Of a DNA stretch of 64,000 bases, positions 12,915 to 23,950 are shown piece by piece. Under the pieces are notes generated by a model. It worked only from the letters and a program-made list of their open reading frames with translations, was not told the DNA's origin and did no database searches. The stretch comes from Prauserella endophytica (GTDB taxonomy: Bacteria > Actinomycetota > Actinomycetes > Mycobacteriales > Pseudonocardiaceae): positions 1-64,000 of the forward strand of contig NZ_SWMS01000019.1 in the NCBI RefSeq assembly GCF_005146945.1. The letters are read 5' to 3'. The stretch's first letter is position 1. The number at the start of each line of letters is the position of its first letter. The position numbers and the translations under genes were made by a program.

Positions 12915-13402
12915 ACCTGGGCACCTCCCTTGACCTGGTTGATCCACTGTGGATAGACCGCGAGATCGTCCCCGCGGAACCCGGTGTCGAGCTCGACGTC
13001 GTCGGCGCGCCACGTGAACACCAGAAGACTGTCCGTTCCCATCACCTTGCCCGCCATCCCCTTGGCGGTCTTGACGTCCACAATGGACTCGCGGGGGATC
13101 CAGAAGCTCACCGTACCGGCGCGGTCCACCTCGACGCCCTCGTCGTACAGCCGCAGCACGGCCGGGCCGCGCAGGCCCACACCCCGCGTCACCACGCGTT
13201 CCTGCCAGTGCCCCGCGTTGGTGGTCGCCACGTAGAGCCCCTTGGCTGAGAGCAGCGGCTCGCCAAGGTCCTCCGGCACCTCGGGGAAGGGCGGCACGCG
13301 CACGCTCTGCGCGCGGGCCTGGCGTCGCCAGCCCCGCCACATCCCGTAGACCCCGAGCGCGAAGAACGCGATGACCAGCAGCGTCAGCAGAAGCCTCTCC
13401 AT
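12911..13402 (-). CDS. Small membrane-anchored protein of the pyr operon (Rv1382-like)
   Basis: 163-aa protein with one N-terminal transmembrane segment (about residues 3-23, LLLTLLVIAFFALGVYGMW) followed by a soluble beta-rich domain (KGLYVATTNAGHWQERVV, VSFWIPRESIVDVKTAKG, LLVFTWRADDVELDTGF) that looks like a PH-like fold. Function is unknown. The gene is locked into the operon: its ATG overlaps the pyrC stop by one base, and its stop overlaps carA by 4 nt. The same position is held by Rv1382 in M. tuberculosis, as I recall, suggesting a conserved role linked to pyrimidine synthesis or its membrane context. Confidence 0.85.
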   Translation of the reverse strand: MERLLLTLLVIAFFALGVYGMWRGWRRQARAQSVRVPPFPEVPEDLGEPLLSAKGLYVATTNAGHWQERVVTRGVGLRGPAVLRLYDEGVEVDRAGTVSFWIPRESIVDVKTAKGMAGKVMGTDSLLVFTWRADDVELDTGFRGDDLAVYPQWINQVKGGAQV

Positions 13403-14691
13403 TACCCAATCTTCCCTTCGCGCGACGTGATCCGCCCGCGCAGCAGCGTGGCGCTCACCACGGCGGGCAGTCGCAATCCCTCGTACGGTGTGTTGGCGGC
13501 CACGCTCGCGAGCTCGGCGCCGCGCACCGTCCACTCCGCGTCCGGGTCCACCAGCACCAGGTTGGCAGGCTCGCCGACCGCCAGCGGCCTGCCCTGGTCG
13601 GGCAGGCCCGCGATCTCGGCTGGCCGCTCGCTCATGACCCTCGCCACCCCGCGCCAGTCGAGCAGGCCGGGGCGCACCATCGTCTCGGCCACGATCGACA
13701 GCGCGGTCTGCAGGCCGAGCATGCCCGGCCTGGCCGCCGCCCACTCGCAGTCCTTGTCCTGCACGGCGTGCGGGGCGTGGTCGGTGGCCACGCAGTCGAT
13801 CACGCCGTCGGCCAGCGCCCGGCGCATGCGCGCCACGTCGGCGTCGGCCCGCAGCGGCGGGTTGACCTTGTTCACCGGGTCGTAGGTGGCCAGGCGCTCG
13901 TCGGTGAGGAGCAGGTGGTGGGGCGTCACCTCGGCCGAGACGTCGATGCCGAGGCCCTTGGCCCAGCCGAGGACGTCGACCGTGCCGGTGGTGGAGACGT
14001 GGCAGATGTGCAGGCGCGCGCCTGCGTGCCGGGCGAGCACGCAGTCGCGGGCGACGATCGACTCCTCCGCCGACGAGGGCCAGCCGGTGTAGCCGAGCCG
14101 CGCCGCCCGCTCTCCCTCATGGGCCTGGGCGCCGACCGTGAGCCTCGGCTCCTCGGCGTGCTGCGCGACGACCACGCCCAGCGCCGTCGAGTACTCCAGC
14201 GCCCTGCGCATGAGCAGCGGGTCCGCCACGCAGTGCCCGTCGTCGGAGAACAGCCGCACCCCGGCCACCGACTTGGCCATCGTGCCCATCTCGGCGAGCT
14301 TCTCGCCCTTGAGCCCGACGGTGACCGCGCCGACCGGGTGCACGTCGACGAGGCCGACCTCCCGGCCACGCCGCCACACGTGCTCGACGACCACCGCGTT
14401 GTCGGCGACCGGGTCGGTGTTGGCCATGGCGAACACCGCGGTGTAGCCGCCGAGGGCGGCCGCGGCGGAGCCCGAGTCGATCGTCTCGGTGTCCTCTCGG
14501 CCCGGCTCGCGCAGGTGGGTGTGCAGGTCGACGAAGCCGGGCAGCAGCACCTGCCCGTCCGCCTCGATCACCTCGGCGTCCTCGCTCGCGGTGACCGTGC
14601 CGATCGCGGCGATGGTGCCGTCGGCCACGTGCACGTCCACCGGGTCGCCCTCGCCGTAGAGCCTCGCGCCCCTGATGACGATCTCGCTCAC
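13402..14691 (-). CDS. pyrC: Dihydroorotase
   Basis: Cyclises carbamoyl aspartate to dihydroorotate. About 429 aa, class I amidohydrolase type. The metal-binding HTHLREPG lies near residue 60, followed by [17 protein letters not shown], the metal His segments HICHVST and EVTPHH, and the catalytic ATDHAPH near 305. The GTG start overlaps the pyrB stop by 4 nt (GTGA). A longer upstream reading is excluded because it runs through pyrB in another frame. Confidence 0.97.
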   Translation of the reverse strand: MSEIVIRGARLYGEGDPVDVHVADGTIAAIGTVTASEDAEVIEADGQVLLPGFVDLHTHLREPGREDTETIDSGSAAAALGGYTAVFAMANTDPVADNAVVVEHVWRRGREVGLVDVHPVGAVTVGLKGEKLAEMGTMAKSVAGVRLFSDDGHCVADPLLMRRALEYSTALGVVVAQHAEEPRLTVGAQAHEGERAARLGYTGWPSSAEESIVARDCVLARHAGARLHICHVSTTGTVDVLGWAKGLGIDVSAEVTPHHLLLTDERLATYDPVNKVNPPLRADADVARMRRALADGVIDCVATDHAPHAVQDKDCEWAAARPGMLGLQTALSIVAETMVRPGLLDWRGVARVMSERPAEIAGLPDQGRPLAVGEPANLVLVDPDAEWTVRGAELASVAANTPYEGLRLPAVVSATLLRGRITSREGKIG

Positions 14692-15617
14692 TGTTCTCCC
14701 TCTCCGGCAAGCAGGTGGTACAGCACGGCCATCCGCACGTGGACCCCGTTGCGGACCTGCTCGGTGATCGCCGACTGCGGCGCGTCGGCCACGGCGGAGC
14801 CGATCTCCATGCCGCGCAGCATCGGACCGGGGTGCAGCACCACGGCGCCCTCGGGCAGCAGGCCCAGCCGCGCCTCGTTGAGCCCGTAGGCGATCGAGTA
14901 CTCGCGAGCGGACGGGAAGAATCCGCCGTGCATGCGCTCGGCCTGCACCCGCAGCATCATCACGGCGTCGAGCGCGGGCAGCTCGGCGTCGAGCTCGTGC
15001 GACACGGTCACCGGCCACGATCCGACGCCGACGGGCAGCAGCGTCGGCGGCGCGACGAGCACCACCTCCGCGCCGAGGGTCGCGAGCAGGTGCACGTTGG
15101 ACCTGGCGACGCGGCTGTGCAGCACGTCGCCGACGATCGCGATCCGCCGGTCCTTGAGCCCGCCGAGCCGCTCGCGCAGCGTGGCAGCGTCGAGCAGCGC
15201 CTGTGTGGGGTGCTCGTGGGTGCCGTCGCCCGCGTTCACCACCGACGTGCCGACATCGGCGAGCCAGCCGGCCAGCCGGTGCGCCGCCCCCGAGGCGGGG
15301 TGCCGGACGATCACGCAGTCGGCGCCCGCGGCCGAGAGGGTGAGCGCGGTGTCGCGCAGCGACTCCCCCTTGCCTACCGACGAGCCGCCCGCCGAGACGT
15401 TCACCACGTCCGCGCTCATCCACTTGCCCGCGATCTCGAACGACACCCTGGTGCGGGTGGAGTTCTCGTAGAACATCGTGATCACCGTGCGGCCGCGCAG
15501 CGTCGGCAGCTTCTTGACCTCCCTGCCGAGCAGGGTGCGCTTGAGCTCGTCGGCGGTGTCGAGGATCGCGGTGGCGGCGTCCTCGGCCAGGCCGTCGGTG
15601 GTCAGCAGGTGCTTCAT
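14688..15617 (-). CDS. pyrB: Aspartate carbamoyltransferase catalytic subunit
   Basis: Joins carbamoyl phosphate and aspartate. 309 aa. The carbamoyl-phosphate loop [13 protein letters not shown] (near residue 55), the [10 protein letters not shown] loop, and the HPTQALLD motif (near 135) are all intact. No regulatory chain (pyrI) is present, as expected in actinobacteria. The ATG overlaps the pyrR stop (ATGA). Confidence 0.98.
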   Translation of the reverse strand: MKHLLTTDGLAEDAATAILDTADELKRTLLGREVKKLPTLRGRTVITMFYENSTRTRVSFEIAGKWMSADVVNVSAGGSSVGKGESLRDTALTLSAAGADCVIVRHPASGAAHRLAGWLADVGTSVVNAGDGTHEHPTQALLDAATLRERLGGLKDRRIAIVGDVLHSRVARSNVHLLATLGAEVVLVAPPTLLPVGVGSWPVTVSHELDAELPALDAVMMLRVQAERMHGGFFPSAREYSIAYGLNEARLGLLPEGAVVLHPGPMLRGMEIGSAVADAPQSAITEQVRNGVHVRMAVLYHLLAGEGEQ

Positions 15618-16195
15618 CGGCGTTCCCCCAGCAGCACGGCGTCGCGGTCGTCCACGTCGGACAGCAGGACCGAGACCTCCTCCGAGCGGGAGGTGGGCAC
15701 GTTCTTGCCCACGTAGTCGGCGCGGATCGGCAGCTCGCGGTGGCCTCGGTCGACCAGCACGGCGAGCTGCACCACCCGGGGCCTGCCGTGGTCCCGCAGC
15801 GCGTCGAGCGCGGCCCGGATGGTGCGGCCGGAGAACAGGACGTCGTCGACGAGGACCACGACGCGGTCGTCGATGCCGGTACCCGGCAGCTGCGTCTGTT
15901 CGAGCGGGCGGGTGGGCTTGCGCCGCAGGTCGTCGCGGTAGAGCGTCACGTCGAGGGCGCCGGTGGGCACGTCGACGCCGGAGAACTCGCTGATCCGCGC
16001 GCCGAGGCGGGTCGCGAGCGGGATGCCGCGAGTCGGGATGCCCAGCAGCACGGGCGGGATCGCGCCCGTCGAATCAAGAGCGGTCTTCTCGATGACCTGA
16101 TGGGCCATTCGGGCGATGGTGCGCGCGACATCCCCGGCCGAGAGCAGCTCGCGCTCAGCAGCCGGTTCCGTCGCGCCACGTGGGCGTGGCGCCAC
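15614..16195 (-). CDS. pyrR: Bifunctional pyr operon regulator / uracil phosphoribosyltransferase
   Basis: RNA-binding regulator that senses UMP/UTP and can act as a uracil phosphoribosyltransferase. About 193 aa. The PRPP-binding motif [20 protein letters not shown] is near residue 115 and the YRDDLRR segment near 80. The GTG start is fixed by an excellent ribosome binding site, GGAAGGAGGT, ending 5 nt before it. That site abuts an RNA hairpin matching the PyrR binding loop, so pyrR probably represses its own translation and, through coupling, that of the operon. Confidence 0.96.
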   Translation of the reverse strand: MAPRPRGATEPAAERELLSAGDVARTIARMAHQVIEKTALDSTGAIPPVLLGIPTRGIPLATRLGARISEFSGVDVPTGALDVTLYRDDLRRKPTRPLEQTQLPGTGIDDRVVVLVDDVLFSGRTIRAALDALRDHGRPRVVQLAVLVDRGHRELPIRADYVGKNVPTSRSEEVSVLLSDVDDRDAVLLGERR

Positions 16196-16200
16196 GGTGG

Positions 16201-16230
16201 ACCTCCTTCCCCGCCTCACTGGACGGGTCC
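16201..16230 (-). promoter_or_regulatory. PyrR-binding RNA hairpin overlapping the pyrR ribosome binding site
   Basis: On the minus strand the leader reads CCCGTC-CAGTGA-GGCGGG (16227 down to 16210), a 6-bp stem (one G-U pair) with hexaloop CAGUGA. This fits the known PyrR-binding consensus (UCC-N-GNGAGG). The 3' arm of the stem meets the GGAAGGAGGT ribosome binding site (16210-16201) of pyrR. Protein bound here should block ribosomes, matching the translational repression described for mycobacterial PyrR. No terminator/antiterminator pair was seen. Confidence 0.75.
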
Positions 16231-16348
16231 TTAAAGGATGTCGATTCCCCTGGTTAGGCGGGAACCGCACAGACAGTAGCAGGTGAGGCTCGTCATCCGT
16301 TCGGGTGGTGCGATCGGGTGCGAGAACCCCCAGCCAGGGATGATCTGC

Positions 16349-16402
16349 TTGACCTGGTGACGACTACGAGTAACCATTACTCTGAGTATTCGACTCACGA
16401 GT
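16349..16402 (+). promoter_or_regulatory. bldD promoter region with compound BldD-like operator
   Basis: GAGTAA-CCA-TTACTC (16368-16382) and TACTC-T-GAGTA (16378-16388) overlap, and further ACTC (16393-16396) and GAGT (16399-16402) half-sites follow. The segment 16376-16390 matches the Streptomyces BldD consensus nTnACnCWGnGTnAn at every fixed base but one. A TTGACC at 16349-16354 with a TAACCA-type -10 about 16 bp later would put the operator over the -10/start region, suiting autorepression. Confidence 0.65.
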
Positions 16403-16455
16403 TCCCTGTCGGTCATCCGGGCCGATCTCGGGACGAGGAAACGGAGAACCACCAG

Positions 16456-16944
16456 ATGGGCGATTACGCCAAGGCGCTCGGGGCCAAGCTCCGCGGTATC
16501 CGCCAGCAACAGGGCTTGTCCCTGCACGGGGTCGAGCAGAAGTCCGGCGGCCGCTGGAAGGCGGTCGTGGTGGGCTCCTACGAGCGTGGCGACCGTGCGG
16601 TCACCGTCCAGAAGCTGGCCGAGCTCGCGGACTTCTACGGCGTCCCGGTGGTCGAGTTGCTGCCCGAGGGCCGGGTTCCCTCCGGCGCCGAGCCGGCCAC
16701 GAAGATCGTGATAAACCTCGAGCGGCTGCAGCAGCTGCCCGCCGAGAAGGTCGGCCCGCTGGCCCGCTACGCGGCGACCATCCAGAGCCAGCGCGGCGAC
16801 TACAACGGCAAGGTACTGTCGATCCGCACCGAGGACCTGCGGTCGCTGGCGATCATCTACGACATGACGCCCGGTGAACTCACCGAGCAGCTGATCGACT
16901 GGGGCGTGCTGCCGCCCGAGGCCCGCCCTTCCAAGGAAGACTGA
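16456..16944 (+). CDS. bldD: Developmental transcriptional regulator BldD
   Basis: DNA-binding regulator of about 162 aa that represses development genes when dimerised by cyclic di-GMP. The N-terminal XRE-type helix-turn-helix covers about residues 5-70 (LGAKLRGIRQQQGLSLHGVE). The C-terminal domain has the c-di-GMP signature RxD-X8-RxxD in full (RGD, eight residues, RTED). The ATG before GDYAKALGAKL is chosen because the homologous protein begins there. It is divergent from pyrR and convergent with nusB, as in Streptomyces. Confidence 0.95.
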   Translation: MGDYAKALGAKLRGIRQQQGLSLHGVEQKSGGRWKAVVVGSYERGDRAVTVQKLAELADFYGVPVVELLPEGRVPSGAEPATKIVINLERLQQLPAEKVGPLARYAATIQSQRGDYNGKVLSIRTEDLRSLAIIYDMTPGELTEQLIDWGVLPPEARPSKED

Positions 16945-16956
16945 TCGCCGCCGCGC

Positions 16957-16988
16957 GGTCGTGAGCGGGAGACCCCTCGCTCACGACC
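16957..16988. terminator. Bidirectional terminator between bldD and nusB
   Basis: An 11-bp perfect stem, GGTCGTGAGCG (16957-16967) and CGCTCACGACC (16978-16988), with a 10-nt loop, lies between two convergent genes. It lacks a U-tract, as is common in high-GC actinomycetes. Confidence 0.75.
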
Positions 16989-17004
16989 CGGCGGTGACGG
17001 GTGC

Positions 17005-17466
17005 CTAGAGCACCGCCCTGAGGCGGTCGGCGATGTTGCCGATGCGGCCGAGCACACCGTTGACGAAGCGCGGCGAGTCGTCGGTGGACAGTTCCTTGGC
17101 CAGCCCCACCGCCTCGTCGATCGCGACCGGGTCCGGCACGTCTGCCGACCAGAGCATCTCGTAGACCCCCATCCGCAGGATCGCGAGGTCCACCGGCGGC
17201 ATCCGGCTCAGCGTCCAGCCCTGCGCGTGCTCCGCGAGCAGCTCGTCGATGCGCTCGCGCCGCGCCGTCACACCCTCGACCAGCGAGATCGTGTAGTCGC
17301 TGATCGGGTCCACGTCCACGGAACCGACGCGGTCGGACAGCAACGTCACCGCGTCGGCCTCCCGCTGCGCGGCCTCGTACAGGAACTCCACCGCGCGGCG
17401 GCGGGAGGCGCGGCGCCCGATGGGCGCACGCCGGGAAGGGCTCTCCGAGGTCACCGGGCTTCTCAC
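17005..17466 (-). CDS. nusB: Transcription antitermination factor NusB
   Basis: All-helical RNA-binding factor (up to 153 aa) that works with NusE (S10) in rRNA antitermination. Family segments are [14 protein letters not shown] near the N-terminus, [28 protein letters not shown] in the middle (read in two parts) and [20 protein letters not shown] near the C-terminus. The GTG start overlaps the efp stop by 4 nt. An internal GTG four codons later is a possible alternative. Confidence 0.95.
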   Translation of the reverse strand: MRSPVTSESPSRRAPIGRRASRRRAVEFLYEAAQREADAVTLLSDRVGSVDVDPISDYTISLVEGVTARRERIDELLAEHAQGWTLSRMPPVDLAILRMGVYEMLWSADVPDPVAIDEAVGLAKELSTDDSPRFVNGVLGRIGNIADRLRAVL

Positions 17467-18020
17467 GCGCGGCCGAGGTAACGGCCGTCTCGGGTGTCGA
17501 CCTTGACCTTCTCGCCGGTGCTGACGAACAGGGGCACCTGGATCTCGGCGCCGGTCTCCAGCGTCGCCGGCTTCGTGCCACCGGTGGAGCGGTCGCCCTG
17601 CAGGCCGGGGTCGGTGTGCTGGATGACCAGCTCGACCGAAGTGGGCAGCTCGACGTACAGCGGCTGACCCTCGTGCATCGCCACCTGCGCCTCTGTGTTC
17701 TCGAGCAGGTAGTTGGCGCCGTCGCCGACGGTCTCGCGGGGGACGTTGATCTGGTCGAACGTCTCGCCGTCCATGAAGACGAAGTCGGTGCCGTCGTTGT
17801 ACAGGTAGGTCATGTTGCGGCGGTCCACCGTCGCGGTGTCGACCTTGGTACCCGCGTTGAACGTCTTGTCCACGACCTTGCCGGACAGCACGTGTTTGAG
17901 GGTGGTGCGCACGAAGGCACCCCCCTTGCCGGGCTTGACGTGCTGGAAGTTCACGACCGACCAGAGCTGGCCGTCGAGGTTCAGCACCAGGCCGTTCTTC
18001 AGGTCGTTGGTGGTGGCCAC
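17463..18020 (-). CDS. efp: Translation elongation factor P
   Basis: Rescues ribosomes stalled at polyproline stretches. About 185 aa with three beta-barrel domains. The loop bearing the functional lysine reads [12 protein letters not shown] near residue 32. The C-terminal OB domain ends with [17 protein letters not shown]. No EpmA-type modification genes are nearby. It starts 37 bp after pepQ and overlaps nusB. Confidence 0.97.
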   Translation of the reverse strand: MATTNDLKNGLVLNLDGQLWSVVNFQHVKPGKGGAFVRTTLKHVLSGKVVDKTFNAGTKVDTATVDRRNMTYLYNDGTDFVFMDGETFDQINVPRETVGDGANYLLENTEAQVAMHEGQPLYVELPTSVELVIQHTDPGLQGDRSTGGTKPATLETGAEIQVPLFVSTGEKVKVDTRDGRYLGRA

Positions 18021-18057
18021 GGGTGTGAGTTCTCCCTGTGATTCGGTGGGCCGCGTA

Positions 18058-19176
18058 CTAAACGACCACGAGTTCCTTGCTGGTCAGGGTGAGGAGCTCG
18101 GGAGTCCCCTCCCGCACGACGAGCGTGTCCTCGATGCGCACGCCACCCCGGCCGGCGAGATACACGCCCGGCTCGACGGTGACCGCCATACCGGCGGACA
18201 GTGTACCGGCGCCGGTCGCGGCGAGACTGGGAGCCTCGTGAATCTGCAGGCCGACGCCATGGCCGAGACCGTGCGAGAACTCCTCGCCCCGGCCCGCCGC
18301 GACGATCACGTCCCGTGCCGCGCCGTCCACCGCGGCCACCTCGGCTCCGGGCACCACGGCGGCGCGACCCGCGGCCTGGGCACGCAGCACGAGCTCGTAG
18401 AGCTCCCGCTGCCAGTCCGCGGCGGTGCCGAGCACGACGGTGCGCGTCATGTCCGAGTGGTACCCGTCGACGGTCGCCCCGAAATCCAGTTTGACGAAGT
18501 CGCCGGCCGCCAACGGCGTGTCGGCAGGCCGGTGGTGCGGGATCGCCGAGTTGGCCCCCGCCGCGACGATCGAGGTGAACGACCGGCCCTCGGAGCCGTG
18601 GTCGAGCATGCGGTTCTCCAGGTCGCGCGCCACCTCCCGCTCGGTGCGGCCCGCGCGCAGCCCGCCGTGCTCGATCAGGTCGGCCAGCGCGCGGTCGGCG
18701 GCGGCGCACGCCCGGCGCAGCGCCTCGACCTCCGTCTCGTCCTTCACCGCGCGCAGGCGCTCGACCAGGCCCGGCGCCCGGTGCAGCTCGACATCGTCCG
18801 CGGCCTCCACGAACACCGCGTGCTGTTCGACGCTGACGTACTGGCTCTCGAAGCCGGTGCGCGCGTAGTCCTTCGCCTTCGCCGCGGCGCGGGCCAGCAG
18901 GGTCACGGCGCTCGCCCGGCCGAGGACGCGCTCGAGGTCGGGCACCTCCGCGGCGGCCTGGGTCGTGTAGCGGCCGTCGGTGCAGAACAGGGTCCGGTCG
19001 TCGTCATCTGCGTGCACGAGCAGTGCTGCGTTGGAGCCGGTGAAACCCGTGAGGTAGCGGATGTTCAGCAGGTCGGTGACGAGTAAGGCGTCGAGGCCCT
19101 GGGGACGGAGCAGGTCACGCAGCGCCTCCCTGCGGGCGGCGCGGATCTCGGTCGCGGTGCGGGAATTCTCGGCCAC
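18058..19176 (-). CDS. pepQ: Xaa-Pro aminopeptidase, M24 family
   Basis: Cytosolic metallopeptidase of 372 aa that removes an N-terminal residue ahead of proline. The creatinase-like N-terminal domain ([17 protein letters not shown]) is followed by the pita-bread fold with dinuclear metal ligands: Asp in [15 protein letters not shown], His in [14 protein letters not shown], and Glu in [10 protein letters not shown] and [10 protein letters not shown]. It precedes efp, as in other actinobacteria. Xaa-Pro dipeptidase activity cannot be excluded from sequence. Confidence 0.93.
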   Translation of the reverse strand: MAENSRTATEIRAARREALRDLLRPQGLDALLVTDLLNIRYLTGFTGSNAALLVHADDDDRTLFCTDGRYTTQAAAEVPDLERVLGRASAVTLLARAAAKAKDYARTGFESQYVSVEQHAVFVEAADDVELHRAPGLVERLRAVKDETEVEALRRACAAADRALADLIEHGGLRAGRTEREVARDLENRMLDHGSEGRSFTSIVAAGANSAIPHHRPADTPLAAGDFVKLDFGATVDGYHSDMTRTVVLGTAADWQRELYELVLRAQAAGRAAVVPGAEVAAVDGAARDVIVAAGRGEEFSHGLGHGVGLQIHEAPSLAATGAGTLSAGMAVTVEPGVYLAGRGGVRIEDTLVVREGTPELLTLTSKELVVV

Positions 19177-19226
19177 GGGCCAAGCTTAGGACTCGACCTC
19201 ACGATACTTGCGGTTACAGTGGGCCG

Positions 19227-19736
19227 ATGCCGTCCTGGGTTGTTCGCGGACTCGGCATGGCCGTGCTGCATGCCGCCGCCACCGTCGCACTCGCGAAGAT
19301 CGCGGTCTTCCAGCCGACCGAGTCGACCACCGTCACCGCCGTCGTGCTCGCCCTGCTGGTGGGGGCGGCCGCGCTGTGGAGCGCGCTCGACGCGTGGCTC
19401 GGCCTGGTCGACGCGGGCCGCACCTGGTTCATCGCCGCGCTCGTCGCCGGGCCGGTCGCCGGCGTGCTCAACGTCGTCGGCCGCGCGGCGTTCGTGGACC
19501 AGACCGGGGTCGGCGAGCTCGGTTCCGCGCTGACCGGAGGCGCCGCCTTCACGGCGTTGCTCGTGCTCGTGCCAGCGGGCCTCGGCCTGCTCGTCGGCGG
19601 GAAGCTGCACACGACCCGCGAGGACGCCGGCGCCGACGCCGACTCTGGCCCTGACTCCGACGCCGGGGCCGCCGAGGAACCGGCGCCCCGGCCGCGGCCT
19701 CAACCGCGCAAGCCCAAGGTCGGCCCCGCCGGGTAG
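19227..19736 (+). CDS. Four-TM membrane protein, B-4DMT transporter type
   Basis: 169-aa protein with four hydrophobic segments in the first 130 residues (AVLHAAATVALAKIAVF, AVVLALLVGAAALWSAL, WFIAALVAGPVAGVLNVV, FTALLVLVPAGLGLLVGG) and an acidic, proline-rich cytosolic tail. It resembles a small actinobacterial multidrug-transporter-like family and sits divergently from pepQ, as Rv2536 does in M. tuberculosis. Its 3' end overlaps the lipoprotein gene on the other strand by 37 bp. Transport function is inferred only. Confidence 0.75.
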   Translation: MPSWVVRGLGMAVLHAAATVALAKIAVFQPTESTTVTAVVLALLVGAAALWSALDAWLGLVDAGRTWFIAALVAGPVAGVLNVVGRAAFVDQTGVGELGSALTGGAAFTALLVLVPAGLGLLVGGKLHTTREDAGADADSGPDSDAGAAEEPAPRPRPQPRKPKVGPAG

Positions 19737-21220
19737 GCCTCCCACTCCGCCCGGCTCACCGGCTCGGCCGGTGAGCCGTTCAGCTCGACGACCTCGGCCG
19801 GCGTGACCGGCCACAGCGTGCCGTCCAGCAGGAAACCGGCTCCCAGACCGGGCGCCTCCACCGCCGGCGCCCCCGGCCGCAGCCGCACGTCCACCGGCAG
19901 CCGGTCAAGCACGGGCAGCCGCTCGTCCAGCACCACCCCCGCCAGCTGCTCGGCCACCGAGCGCCGGTCGACCCGCACCACCTTGCCGTCGGTAACCAGG
20001 TCCATCGTGCGCACCGGCGAGGGCATCGCGAAGCCGTCGAGCACGGCCAGCGCACGTTTCGGCTCTGCGCAGGCGTCCAGCCCGTGCAGGTCGAGCCCGT
20101 AGTGCCGCAGGTCCGTCGGCGCGTTGGCCCGGCCGATCACGGTCGCGTGGATGACGTCGATGGGCACCCGGCCACACGGGTCGTCGACCGAGACCGGCGC
20201 GTGACCGTCGGGCCTGCGCACCAGCCCGGGGCCCTCCTCCCACTCGTCGGGGATCGTCACCGGCTGGTACGGCGTCGCCGTGAACTCCCTGTTCCAGAAG
20301 GTGATCGTGGTGCCCTTGTCGGTCTGGTGCGCGATCGCGAAGGCGTCGAGCGCGTCGACCCACATGAGGTCGGCGCTGAAGGCGTCGACGAGGGAGTTGG
20401 TCCGCGCGGTCTCGGTGTGCGGCACCTCGGTGAAACCCTGCGGCCCCAGTGCCTGCACGCCCGCGGAGAACGTGGGGTCCTTGGCGCGCAACAGGAACTG
20501 GCCCGCGCCGTTCCAGCCCGCGGCACGGCCCGTGGTGTCGGTGAACATCAGGTAGAACCAGCCGTCTAGGTACACCGCGGCAGGCTGGCCCGCGCCGTAG
20601 GTGTTGTCGCGGTGGGTGTCGTGGGCGGGCCGGACGATCGGATCGGTGCCGGGACGCGTCCAGTTCCTCCCGTCGGTACTGGTCACGAGACCGATCGAGT
20701 TGCCGAGCGCGTGGCTGCCCGCCGCGCCGGTGTAGTACATGTAGTACGTGCCGTCGACCCGGATCACGGACGGATCGCACGTGTGCACCCCGTCGAACGC
20801 ACCGGGGTTGCCGGAGAGCACGGCTTCCGGAATGCCGCCGCCAGGACCGGCGAACGGCCCGTCCGGCGAGCCGGCCTCGGCGTAGAGGATGTCGTCGCCC
20901 GGCGGCGCGGCGCTGCCGTACTGGCTGCACCACCACATGCGCGTCTGCCCGCCGTCCGACATCACCGTCGGCCCGTAGTTGTAGACGGCGTCCGCCCCGC
21001 CCGCGGCGACCACACCGGGGCTGGCCCGGTACCGGTCAGCCTGCAGCGGCACCTGCTCCTCGGTGGGTACGGGCTGCTCGGGACCAACGCCGATCCCCGG
21101 CTCCGCGCCCTCGGCCTGCGGCCGGGCGGTCCCCGCCGTGCACCCCGCGACCAGGGCGGCGCTCACCGTGACGGCGAGTGCCGCACCGGCGACACGTGCT
21201 CGACGATGCCGGGAGCGCAT
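19700..21220 (-). CDS. Secreted lipoprotein with GH43/GH32-like five-bladed propeller
   Basis: About 506 aa. A basic N-terminus and hydrophobic stretch end in the lipobox LVAGC (Cys27), predicting export and lipid anchoring. The mature region has motifs of five-bladed beta-propeller glycosidases: YNYGPTVMSDGG, HTCDPSVIRVDGTYYMYYTG, STDGRNWTRP and GAGQPAAVYLDGWFYLMFTD. It is a candidate glycan hydrolase or binding protein; substrate and catalytic residues cannot be assigned by eye. The ATG before RSRHRRARV is preferred because it gives a compact signal peptide. Confidence 0.75.
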   Translation of the reverse strand: MRSRHRRARVAGAALAVTVSAALVAGCTAGTARPQAEGAEPGIGVGPEQPVPTEEQVPLQADRYRASPGVVAAGGADAVYNYGPTVMSDGGQTRMWWCSQYGSAAPPGDDILYAEAGSPDGPFAGPGGGIPEAVLSGNPGAFDGVHTCDPSVIRVDGTYYMYYTGAAGSHALGNSIGLVTSTDGRNWTRPGTDPIVRPAHDTHRDNTYGAGQPAAVYLDGWFYLMFTDTTGRAAGWNGAGQFLLRAKDPTFSAGVQALGPQGFTEVPHTETARTNSLVDAFSADLMWVDALDAFAIAHQTDKGTTITFWNREFTATPYQPVTIPDEWEEGPGLVRRPDGHAPVSVDDPCGRVPIDVIHATVIGRANAPTDLRHYGLDLHGLDACAEPKRALAVLDGFAMPSPVRTMDLVTDGKVVRVDRRSVAEQLAGVVLDERLPVLDRLPVDVRLRPGAPAVEAPGLGAGFLLDGTLWPVTPAEVVELNGSPAEPVSRAEWEAYPAGPTLGLRG

Positions 21221-21729
21221 GCTGGCGGCGGACCTCCATCCCTCCCCCACGGCCGGAATGCCTCGGCCTGGACCCGCTCAGTCTACGGAACCCCTCACCC
21301 GAACGGGTGCAGACCTCGTGGTGTGGCAACGGGTTCCGCCTCGAATCCGTTGATGTTCTGCGGATACGCCGCGTAGCGCCCGGGACCGCCCGCGCGCGGG
21401 TAGGCGTCGGCGAACTGCGGCCGTGGGCCCGTGCCCGAGGAGCGCCGCCGTCAGCTCGTGGCCGATCTCGGCGGCCTCCCCCGGCAGCTCTGTGAGCGGC
21501 CGGAGCTCGACGAGGCCGATCGATCGCCTCACCGCCGAGCTCGATCACCCAGACCAGTGCACGTGCCCGGCCGCCCCGCGTACCCTTGCCGCCGCTCGAT
21601 CATCCCCGCGACGCCGCCCCGCGGGAACCTGCTCAGCTCCGGTCGCGAACAGTGACGCCACCGCGCAGGCGTCCGATTCGGGCAGCCCGCGGCTCCTGAG
21701 CCGCGTGGCCCGCGAAACCGGGACCGCGG
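21221..21729. other. Intergenic region with possible gene remnant
   Basis: 509 bp without a confident gene. On the minus strand an open stretch reads LVELRPLTELPGEAAEIG around 21440-21510. A different frame just downstream (about 21310-21440) gives a protein-like tail (YAAYPQNINGFEAEPVATPR) ending at a stop but without a start codon. This could be the frameshifted end of a lost gene. The rest shows no recognisable coding signal. Confidence 0.35.
21688..21705 (-). terminator. Hairpin downstream of aroQ
   Basis: CGCGGCTC-CT-GAGCCGCG forms a perfect 8-bp stem with a 2-nt loop, 24 bp beyond the aroQ stop. It is the likely end of the aroC-aroK-aroB-aroQ transcript, although no U-tract follows. 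Confidence 0.6.
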
Positions 21730-23895
<2,166 letters not shown>

Positions 23896-23950
23896 GCTGG
23901 TCACGGTAGCCTCCGCGCTCGGACGCCCGCCCTCGGCCTCCGCCGTCGCG

